Both the position numbers and the translations under genes were made by a program. Positions 1 through 6,819 of a stretch of 9,617 nucleotides of DNA are shown piece by piece. Under the pieces are notes generated by a model. That model did no database searches, was not told where the DNA came from, and saw nothing but the letters and a program-made list of their open reading frames with translations. Where the stretch lies: positions 1-9,617 of the forward strand of contig JALOPD010000127.1 in the NCBI GenBank assembly GCA_025454075.1, read 5' to 3'. Numbering within the stretch: the stretch's first letter is position 1; every line of letters begins with the position of its first letter. This stretch comes from Desulfobacterales bacterium (GTDB taxonomy: Bacteria > Desulfobacterota > Desulfobacteria > Desulfobacterales > UBA2174_A).

Positions 1-611
1 CCCGGCATCATGATGAGGTCGGTGATCCCCTTGACGGCGTGCAGCAGGATCTCGTCGGCCTTCATGAACATCTCCATCAGGGTCGCTTTCTTGGAGGCGA
101 GCGCGCGCAGGCGGTCGTTGGGGATGGTGATGGCCGTGTCGACCACCTTCTTGAGTTCGGTCAGCCCCTGCTCGGCGATCAGCCCCCGCTTCTTGCCCTC
201 GAAGGAAAAAGGTTTGCTGACGACGGCCACCGTCAACGCCCCCATCTCGCGGCAGATCTCCGCGATGACGGGGGTCGCACCGGTGCCGGTGCCGCCGCCC
301 AGCCCGGCCGTGATGAACACCATGTGGCTGTCGCGCAGGGCGTTGCGAATCTGTTCGGCGTTTTCCAGCGCGGCGTCCCGGCCGATCTGGGGATTGGCCC
401 CGGCGCCCAGGCCTTCGGTGATGCTGTCGCCCAGCTGGATGCGGAAATCCGCCTTCGAGATCTCCAGCGCCTGGGCGTCGGTGTTCGCGGCGATGAACTT
501 CACGCCCTGAAGCCCCGAGCGGATCATGTTGTTGATGGCATTGCCGCCGGCGCCCCCGACCCCGATCACCTTGATCTTTGCCGATTTCTCATTGTCTACG
601 TACGTGAACAT
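1..611 (-). CDS. ftsZ: Cell division protein FtsZ, N-terminal part (runs off the window)
   Basis: FtsZ is the tubulin-like GTPase that polymerises into the cytoplasmic Z-ring and recruits the divisome. The first 203 codons are present. The N-terminal GTP-binding domain is clear: KVIGVGGAGGNA at residues 14-25, ANTDAQAL at 42-49, the tubulin signature GGGTGTG at 105-111, and SKPFSFEGKKR at 132-142 followed by a typical central helix. The frame reaches ...ITDLIMMP at the window edge, just before the T7 loop (normally NVDFAD) that completes the GTPase site of the next subunit. The T7 loop, the C-terminal domain and the FtsA-binding tail are therefore outside. The ATG at 611 is chosen because AGGAGG lies 7 nt upstream and the protein then begins as the family does. 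It is separated from ftsA by 143 nt, the largest spacer in the window, so it may have its own expression control (inferred). Confidence 0.98.
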   Translation of the reverse strand, partial: MFTYVDNEKSAKIKVIGVGGAGGNAINNMIRSGLQGVKFIAANTDAQALEISKADFRIQLGDSITEGLGAGANPQIGRDAALENAEQIRNALRDSHMVFITAGLGGGTGTGATPVIAEICREMGALTVAVVSKPFSFEGKKRGLIAEQGLTELKKVVDTAITIPNDRLRALASKKATLMEMFMKADEILLHAVKGITDLIMMP

Positions 612-618
612 GTTCTGC

Positions 619-624
619 CCTCCT
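619..624 (-). promoter_or_regulatory. Ribosome binding site of ftsZ
   Basis: The minus strand reads AGGAGG, a full Shine-Dalgarno match, followed by 7 nt (GCAGAAC) and the ATG of ftsZ. It fixes the ftsZ start. It is one of the two strongest sites in the window, in keeping with the high FtsZ demand known from other bacteria. Confidence 0.85.
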
Positions 625-631
625 GCCTGGT

Positions 632-666
632 ATTAGTGTTAAGTGTTAAGTTTTAAGTCTTACGTC
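632..666. repeat. Heptanucleotide tandem array, five units of TTAAGTN type
   Basis: On the plus strand five consecutive 7-mers are readable: ATTAGTG, TTAAGTG, TTAAGTT, TTAAGTC and TTACGTC. The middle three share TTAAGT exactly and the outer two are degenerate. The array ends 7 bases upstream of the ftsZ Shine-Dalgarno sequence, so it would lie in the ftsZ mRNA leader if transcription starts further upstream. The 7-bp period matches the other arrays in this window although the unit sequence differs. Confidence 0.85.
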
Positions 667-702
667 GCCTGTTGTCCGCAATCCTTCATTATTTGTATTT
701 TG

Positions 703-723
703 CTCAAAACTTGAAACTTGAAA
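703..723. repeat. Heptanucleotide tandem array, three units of CTTGAAA type
   Basis: The plus strand reads CTCAAAA, CTTGAAA, CTTGAAA; the last two units are identical. The array directly abuts the small hairpin at 724-736. It is short, but it has the same 7-bp period as the array at 632-666 in the same spacer. Confidence 0.7.
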
Positions 724-756
724 CGGACGCAGTCCGACGCCGCCGCCGGCGGCGTC
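724..756 (-). terminator. Two adjacent hairpins overlapping the ftsA stop codon (terminator- or processing-like)
   Basis: Minus strand, 756 to 736: GACGCCGCC-GGC-GGCGGCGTC, a perfect 9-bp GC-rich stem with a 3-nt loop that begins at the G of the ftsA TGA. It is followed by CGGAC-TGC-GTCCG (736-724), a 5-bp stem that shares base 736. The RNA then continues UUUCAAGUUUC, which is only a weak U-tract. The pair may act as a partial terminator, an mRNA 3'-end stabiliser or a processing site between ftsA and ftsZ. A strong intrinsic terminator is not supported because a run of U is lacking. Confidence 0.45.
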
Positions 757-1987
757 AGACAACGTCTTTGAACCACTTCTTCATCCGGGTCATGAGCCGG
801 TTGAAGATGTTCTTGTCCCGGATGCGGAATTTCTTCTTCTCCTTCAGTTGGTGGCGCGCGCCGTAGAGCACCAGCCCCACGCCGGTGGCGTACATGGGGT
901 TGTTGACCACGTCCACCAGCCCCTTGATGCCCTGGGGCGTGCCGATGCGCGCCGGCAGGCTGAAGACCGACTCGGCGATGTCGGTCACCCCCTCGAGCAG
1001 GGCGGTGCCGCCCGTCAGGACGATCCCCGAGGGGACCAGGTTTTCCATCTGGGCGCGGTAGATCTCGCGGTTGACCAGGGAGAAGATCTCCTCCATCCGA
1101 GGCTCCAGGATCTCGCCCAGGATCTGCCGCGGGAGCTTGCGCGCCTCCCGGTTGCTCACGCCCGGCACTTCGATGGTCTCGTCGGCATGGATGCTGCGGG
1201 CGATGCAGCTGCCGAATTTTTTCTTGATCTTCTCGGCCTCGGGGTGCGGGCAGCGCAGGCCGATGGCGATGTCGTTGGTCAGGTTGTCGCCGCCGAGCGC
1301 CAGCACGAACGTGTGCTTGATGTTCTTGCCCGAGAACACGGCCAGGTCCGTGGTGCCGCCGCCCAGGTCGAGGAGGGCGGTGCCGAGCTGCTTTTCCTCC
1401 TCGGAGAGCACGGCCTCCCCGGAGGCCAGGCACTCGAGCACGATGTCGCACACGTCCAGGCCCGAGCGGTTGGCGCACTTCACCAGGTTGTGGGCGGAGG
1501 CCACCGCTCCGGTCACGATGTGGATTTTGGCCTCCAGCCGCACGCCGGACATCCCGACCGGGTTCTGGATGCCCGGCTGGTCGTCGACGATGTACTCCTG
1601 CGGCAGCACGTGAATCACCTCGCGGTCCATGGGGATTGCGACCGCGCGGGCCGCGTCGATCACCCGCTCCACGTCCACGGGCGTGATCTCGGGGCCCTTG
1701 ATGGCCACGATGCCGCGGCTGTTGAAACCGGTGATGTGGCCGCCGGCGATCCCCGTGTACACCGATGAGATCTCGCAGCCGGCCATGAGCTCGGCCTCCT
1801 CCACCGCCTTCTTGATGGAGTCCACCGTCGCCTCGATGTTGACCACGACGCCCTTGCGCAGGCCGACCGACGGGTGGGTCCCGATGCCGATGATGTTGAC
1901 GTCGCTGCCGGACACCTCGCCCACCACGGCGCAGATCTTGGTCGTGCCGATGTCCAGTCCCACCACGATGTCGTCCTTGCGCTGCAT
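755..1987 (-). CDS. ftsA: Cell division protein FtsA, actin-like Z-ring membrane anchor
   Basis: FtsA binds the FtsZ tail, forms actin-like filaments on the inner face of the membrane and recruits later divisome proteins. The product is 410 aa, a usual length. Visible parts: phosphate-1 loop GLDIGTTK (10-17), the FtsA-specific 1C subdomain (about 85-163, opening with GFNSRGIVAIKG), phosphate-2 loop LDLGGGTTDLAVF (207-219), and the adenosine motif LTGGTALLEGV (324-334). The last 20 residues form a basic, Phe/Trp-containing amphipathic helix (NIFNRLMTRMKKWFKDVV), the expected membrane-targeting sequence. The ATG at 1987 is preferred over an upstream in-frame start at 2023 because AGGAGG sits 8 nt before it and MQRKDDIVVGLD matches family N-termini. 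The gene starts 4 nt after the ftsQ stop, so translational coupling is likely. A hairpin overlaps its stop codon. Confidence 0.98.
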   Translation of the reverse strand: MQRKDDIVVGLDIGTTKICAVVGEVSGSDVNIIGIGTHPSVGLRKGVVVNIEATVDSIKKAVEEAELMAGCEISSVYTGIAGGHITGFNSRGIVAIKGPEITPVDVERVIDAARAVAIPMDREVIHVLPQEYIVDDQPGIQNPVGMSGVRLEAKIHIVTGAVASAHNLVKCANRSGLDVCDIVLECLASGEAVLSEEEKQLGTALLDLGGGTTDLAVFSGKNIKHTFVLALGGDNLTNDIAIGLRCPHPEAEKIKKKFGSCIARSIHADETIEVPGVSNREARKLPRQILGEILEPRMEEIFSLVNREIYRAQMENLVPSGIVLTGGTALLEGVTDIAESVFSLPARIGTPQGIKGLVDVVNNPMYATGVGLVLYGARHQLKEKKKFRIRDKNIFNRLMTRMKKWFKDVV

Positions 1988-1991
1988 GCCT

Positions 1992-2938
1992 TCAGCCTCC
2001 TTTGGGCCCTGTTTTCCCGGCAAGTTCGGTCTTGACGGGGTTTACGATCACCCGGTGGGCGTCCGTGAGATCGATCCGTTCGAAATCCATCATGCCGGGC
2101 TGCGTTTTGAAGAACGCCAGCAGGTCGGCGAGCAGGCGGAGCTTGGGGGCGTAGTCGTCGTACCCCAGCCGGATCGATTTGGCCTCCTCGTACGCCAGCA
2201 CCGTGATGCCGAGCTCGCGGTCCACGCGGATCATCCGGATCTCGCGGGCGGGCAGGACGCTGCCGCTCTCTCCGGCCCGGGCGAGCACCTGCATGACCGC
2301 ATCCATCGGCCGGCTGGGGGCTGCGGCCGGGGGCGCCGCCGCTCTCAACCCCGGCCGCCCGGGCGTCGACGCGGCGCCGGTCCGGTCGGCCGGCCGCAGG
2401 TCCGAGGCCTTGAGCCCGCTCACCACCGGCAGCCCCCCGGGGTCTGCGGGCTCCCATTCCTTGAAAATCTCCCCGTGGGTGTTCAACAGGAACTTTTTCC
2501 CCACGTCCACGATCGCCACCGGCACGTGCTCCCGGATGCGGATGCCCAGGGTCGAGGGGATCTCCCGCCGGACCTCCGCTTCCGCGATCCATGGATGCGC
2601 GAGCAGCCGTTTGCGGGCGGCCGACAGGTTGAGGCTCAGCACGTTGATGCCCGGGCGCACGCCGGCGACCGCCTGCAGCGTGCGGGCATCCAGGCGCTGG
2701 CCGCCTTCCACCTGGATGTGGCGCGCCCTGAAATGCTCGCTTTGCGTGAAGACATCGTGCACGAAGACGAAGAAGAGGCTCACGAAGACCACCGCCGCGG
2801 CGACGGCGGCCGCCCAGAGAACGCCGGCCAGACGGCCGAGCCACGCCCGGCGCCGGGCGGCCGCGGCCCGCCGGCTGACGTTCCGGCGCGGCGCACGGCC
2901 CGCGAACGTTCGTCGACTCTCCTGGCGGCTTGATCCTC

Positions 2939-2942
<4 letters not shown>
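1992..2942 (-). CDS. ftsQ: Cell division protein FtsQ (POTRA-domain divisome protein)
   Basis: FtsQ is a single-pass inner-membrane protein that joins FtsB and FtsL to link the Z-ring with septal peptidoglycan synthesis. The product is 316 aa. The order of parts is as in the family: a very basic cytoplasmic N-terminus (about 1-38, many Arg), one membrane segment (about 39-62, [20 protein letters not shown]), a POTRA domain (about 70-142, with [15 protein letters not shown] and the end SLGIRI-like [17 protein letters not shown]), then the beta domain. An odd Pro/Ala/Gly-rich stretch at about 184-212 interrupts the beta domain. The frame stays open upstream through murC, but the ATG at 2942 is chosen because it gives the ATGA overlap with the murC stop, has GGAG 5 nt upstream, and precedes the first FtsQ-like sequence. 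FtsQ diverges strongly between species; the call rests on domain layout and its place between murC and ftsA. Confidence 0.95.
1996..2001 (-). promoter_or_regulatory. Ribosome binding site of ftsA, inside the 3' end of ftsQ
   Basis: The minus strand reads AGGAGG, then 8 nt (CTGAAGGC), then the ATG at 1987. The site lies within the last codons of ftsQ, which ends at 1992. It decides the ftsA start against the upstream in-frame start at 2023. Confidence 0.85.
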
Positions 2943-4351
<1,409 letters not shown>

Positions 4352-4359
4352 GGTTCCGT

Positions 4360-5589
4360 CTACCGGTCTCCCGTCGGCCCGTCGGCCGGTTGGCCGGTGG
4401 GGGGGAGCCCCACCAGGCGATAGCACTCGTCGACGATGTGCCGGGCGGCATTCGGTTTGCCGAGACGCGCCGCCTGTTCGGCCCGTTCCGCCAAGGCCTC
4501 CGGGTGGGAGGCGTAGAAGCCCAGGCGCGCCGCCAGCCGCGCGCCGGTCAGCTCCTGCTCGTCGATCATTTCGGCGGCGCCGGCCTCCACCAGGCGCCGG
4601 GCGTTCAGGCGCTGGTGGTCGTCCGCCGCAAAGGGGAAGGGGATGAACACCGCCGTTTTGCCCAGAGCTGTGATTTCGGCGACCGTCGTGGCCCCGGCCC
4701 GGCCCACCACCAGGTCGGCGCGGCGGTACTGTACCGCCATGTCGGTGAAAAAGGCCTGCACCCGGGCGGCCGCCCCCGAGCGCGCATAGGCGTCGGCCAC
4801 CATGGCCTCGTCCGCGGGGCCGGTCTGGTGGAGGAAGAAGAACCGGCGCCGGTCGGCCAGGTGGTCCAGGGCCTCGACCACCGCCGTGTTGACGCGGTGG
4901 GCGCCCTGGCTGCCGCCCAGCACCAGGACCGTGAAGGGCCGTTGCGGGTCGGCGGCGGCGGGGGCCTCCGGAGCCGCCCCGGCGGCGGCGTCCACGATCT
5001 CGCGGCGCAGGGGGTTGCCGGTCCACCGGGTCTTGCCGGGGTCGAAGCCTCCGCCGGTCCGCTCGAAGGCGGTGAAGATCCGGTCGGCCAGCCGCGCCAG
5101 GACCCGGTTGGTGATGCCCGGCAGCGTGTTCTGCTCGCACAGGGCGATCGGGATGCGCAGCAGCCAGGCGGCCAGCACGACGGGCCCGGCCGAATAGCTG
5201 CCCAGCCCGATCACCAGGTCCGGCCGGAACGCCCGCAGCCGGCCCACGGATTGCGCGACGGCCCGCGGCAGGCGGCCGAGCGCCCGCACCTGGTGCCACC
5301 GGCCGCGGCCCTTGAGGCCTTCGACGGCGATCGTTTCCAACGGAAACCCCGCGCGCGCCAGGGCCTCGCGTTCGAACGCGTTGCCGCGGCTGATGAAGAG
5401 CACCGGGTGGCGGGGGTCGCGGCCGCGGATCTCCTCCGCCACGGCGATCCCCGGGAACAGGTGCCCGCCGGTGCCGCCGCCGGCGACGACCACGCGCAGC
5501 GGCCGGTCGGCGTCCGCCGCGCAGAGCGGGCGGGCGGCCGGACCCGCCGGCTGAAAACAGAGCGTGTGCATGCTTCGGCCCGTCCTCAT
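4360..5589 (-). CDS. murG: UDP-GlcNAc:lipid I N-acetylglucosaminyltransferase MurG
   Basis: MurG is the membrane-associated glycosyltransferase (GT28, GT-B fold) that adds GlcNAc to lipid I to give lipid II on the cytoplasmic face. Motifs with the ATG at 5589: glycine loop [15 protein letters not shown] (33-47), the second loop [15 protein letters not shown] (128-142), [14 protein letters not shown] (151-164), the C-domain loop [14 protein letters not shown] (221-234), LHQTG (253-257), and the UDP-GlcNAc-binding run [15 protein letters not shown] (296-310). At 409 aa it is longer than E. coli MurG (355). About 30 extra residues precede the first strand, and the C-terminus carries a Pro/Gly tail. 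The ATG at 5589 overlaps the ftsW stop as ATGA and has GAGG 6 nt upstream. An internal ATG at 5571 is an alternative and would remove six residues. A Cys (151) stands where E. coli has His in HEQN. Confidence 0.97.
   Translation of the reverse strand: MRTGRSMHTLCFQPAGPAARPLCAADADRPLRVVVAGGGTGGHLFPGIAVAEEIRGRDPRHPVLFISRGNAFEREALARAGFPLETIAVEGLKGRGRWHQVRALGRLPRAVAQSVGRLRAFRPDLVIGLGSYSAGPVVLAAWLLRIPIALCEQNTLPGITNRVLARLADRIFTAFERTGGGFDPGKTRWTGNPLRREIVDAAAGAAPEAPAAADPQRPFTVLVLGGSQGAHRVNTAVVEALDHLADRRRFFFLHQTGPADEAMVADAYARSGAAARVQAFFTDMAVQYRRADLVVGRAGATTVAEITALGKTAVFIPFPFAADDHQRLNARRLVEAGAAEMIDEQELTGARLAARLGFYASHPEALAERAEQAARLGKPNAARHIVDECYRLVGLPPTGQPADGPTGDR
4371..4402. repeat. Imperfect octamer repeat in the 3' end of murG
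   Basis: The plus strand shows two identical 8-mers, CCGTCGGC and CCGTCGGC (4371-4386), followed by two degenerate copies, CGGTTGGC and CGGTGGGG. On the coding strand it gives the Pro/Gly/Thr-rich MurG tail (about residues 396-406), beyond the conserved enzyme fold. Confidence 0.5.
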
Positions 5590-6725
5590 CCCAGGCCTCG
5601 CGCGGTCTTGCCCGAGGCGGCAATGTTCATCAGGATCCCGATCGCGGCCATGTTCAGCACCAGCGAGGTCCCGCCGTAGCTGAGGAAGGGCAGGGTCAGC
5701 CCCTTGGTCGGCAGCAGGGCGAGCGCGACGGCCATGTTGATGCAGATCTGCAGGCCCAGGGCCGCCGTGAGACCGATCGCAAGGTAGCAGCCGAACAGGT
5801 CCGGCGCATGGCGCGCGATGCGGATCCCCTTCCATATGATCAGGACGTAGAGCAGGATGATCACGAGGACCCCGGCCACCCCCAGTTCCTCGCCGATCAC
5901 CGAAAAAATGAAGTCCGTGTGCGGCTCGGGCAGATAGAACAGCTTCTGGTAGCTCTTGCCGATGCCGGCCCCCCACCACCCGCCGCTGCCGAAGGCCATC
6001 AGCGAGTGCGTGGCCTGGTAGCCCTGGTCGGCGCTGTACTGCCAGGGGTCCCAGAAGCTGTCCCAGCGCTTGCGGCGGTAGTCGGCCGAGTTGATGTAGT
6101 ACCAGCCGAGCAGCCCCAGGAGCCCGCAGGAGCCGCCCAGGTAGGTCAGGCGCACCCCGCCGACGAACATCATCAGCCAGGCGAGGAAGGCCAGGATGGC
6201 GGCCGAGCCGAAGTCCGGCTGCCGCAGGATCAAGACGGCCAGGAGGCCCATCACCACCACATGCGGCATGAACCCGATCGAGAACTCCTTGATCCGGTCC
6301 ACTTTTTTTTCCATCGAGTAGGCCAGGTACACGATCAGCGCCAGGCGGGCGAATTCGGACGGCTGAAAATTCACCGGCCCCAGGCTCAGCCAGCGGCTCG
6401 CGCCGCCGGCCGTGACGCCGAACGGCGACGCCAGCACGGCTGCGAGCAGGACCAGCGCCAGCGCCACCAGAGGGTAGGCGAGCGGCCGGTAGGCCCGATA
6501 GGGCACGTGCCGGCACAGCACCAGCACGCAGATGCCGACCAGGGCGAACACCGCCTGCTTTTTCAGGAAGTAATAGTCCGAGCCGAACTTCTTCATGGCC
6601 AGGGCCGAGCTCGCGCTGTAGACCATGACGATGCCGATGCCCACGAGGAAGAGCACCGGGAAGAGCAGCTGCACGTCGTAAAGTGTGCCGGCGGGCTTTG
6701 CTCGTTGTGCGCTCGGTATGGCCAC
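5586..6725 (-). CDS. ftsW: Peptidoglycan glycosyltransferase FtsW (SEDS family)
   Basis: FtsW is the integral-membrane SEDS polymerase that links lipid II into septal glycan strands together with its class B PBP partner FtsI. The product is 379 aa with about ten hydrophobic segments. Diagnostic sequences: [11 protein letters not shown] (34-44), [13 protein letters not shown] (116-128), [10 protein letters not shown] (168-177), [20 protein letters not shown] (252-271), EELGVAG (279-285) and the C-terminal [15 protein letters not shown] (345-359). Asp271 in EPHTDF matches the proposed catalytic Asp of SEDS enzymes. The extracytoplasmic [17 protein letters not shown] segment (221-237) favours FtsW over RodA, as does the neighbourhood. 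The start is a GTG at 6725 with GAGGA 8 nt upstream; no ATG fits better. Codons 136-141 contain a run of eight A on the coding strand (6310-6303). The stop overlaps the murG ATG. Confidence 0.97.
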   Translation of the reverse strand: MAIPSAQRAKPAGTLYDVQLLFPVLFLVGIGIVMVYSASSALAMKKFGSDYYFLKKQAVFALVGICVLVLCRHVPYRAYRPLAYPLVALALVLLAAVLASPFGVTAGGASRWLSLGPVNFQPSEFARLALIVYLAYSMEKKVDRIKEFSIGFMPHVVVMGLLAVLILRQPDFGSAAILAFLAWLMMFVGGVRLTYLGGSCGLLGLLGWYYINSADYRRKRWDSFWDPWQYSADQGYQATHSLMAFGSGGWWGAGIGKSYQKLFYLPEPHTDFIFSVIGEELGVAGVLVIILLYVLIIWKGIRIARHAPDLFGCYLAIGLTAALGLQICINMAVALALLPTKGLTLPFLSYGGTSLVLNMAAIGILMNIAASGKTARGLG

Positions 6726-6733
6726 GGCCGTTT

Positions 6734-6738
6734 TCCTC
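6734..6738 (-). promoter_or_regulatory. Ribosome binding site deciding the GTG start of ftsW
   Basis: The minus strand reads GAGGA, then 8 nt (AAACGGCC), then GTG at 6725. The site supports the rare start codon and lies just downstream of the heptamer array in the murD-ftsW gap. Confidence 0.7.
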
Positions 6739-6746
6739 GAAGAGTT

Positions 6747-6767
6747 CTTGCTCGTTACTCGTTGCTC
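6747..6767. repeat. Heptanucleotide array A in the murD-ftsW spacer
   Basis: The plus strand reads CTTGCTC, GTTACTC, GTTGCTC; on the coding strand this is GAGCAAC, GAGTAAC, GAGCAAG. It has the same unit as the array at 6785-6819, separated from it by a non-repeated stretch of 17 nt (6768-6784). It ends about 9 nt upstream of the ftsW ribosome binding site. Confidence 0.85.
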
Positions 6768-6784
6768 GTTGACCTTTTCCAGCC

Positions 6785-6819
6785 CTTACTCATTACTCGT
6801 TGCTCGTTTCTCGTTACTC
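6785..6819. repeat. Heptanucleotide array B forming the end of the murD coding region
   Basis: Five 7-mers are readable on the plus strand: CTTACTC, ATTACTC, GTTGCTC, GTTTCTC and GTTACTC (coding-strand unit GAGNAAC). The array covers the murD TAA stop and the ten codons before it, giving the tail SNEKRATSNE. Because 7 is not a multiple of 3, successive units are read in different frames. Confidence 0.9.

Larger units (their letters stand above)
612..754 (-). promoter_or_regulatory. AT-rich ftsA-ftsZ spacer, possible ftsZ promoter or leader region
   Basis: This is the only long non-coding gap in the cluster. Between 631 and 720 I count 30 G or C in 90 bases, against a strongly GC-rich surround. 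In the minus direction it holds two hairpins at the ftsA end, a heptamer array (723-703), an AT-rich core with ATACAAATAATGAAGG, a second heptamer array (666-632), and the ftsZ ribosome binding site. A TTGAGC hexamer (near 708-703) and AT-rich hexamers downstream could be promoter parts, but no -35/-10 pair with good spacing convinced me. The position and base composition suggest ftsZ-specific expression. No promoter is proven, and no protein-coding gene is visible here. Confidence 0.35.

Noticed and set aside
703..708. TTGAGC on the minus strand as a sigma-70 -35 box for ftsZ
   Set aside because: It matches four of six consensus positions, but no good -10 hexamer lies about 17 nt downstream. 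It is kept only as a weak hint within the AT-rich spacer.
6747..6819. Repeat region considered as a CRISPR-like array
   Set aside because: The units are 7 bp and mostly directly adjacent, with a single 17-nt gap. There are no 23-40 bp repeats, regular spacers or cas genes.
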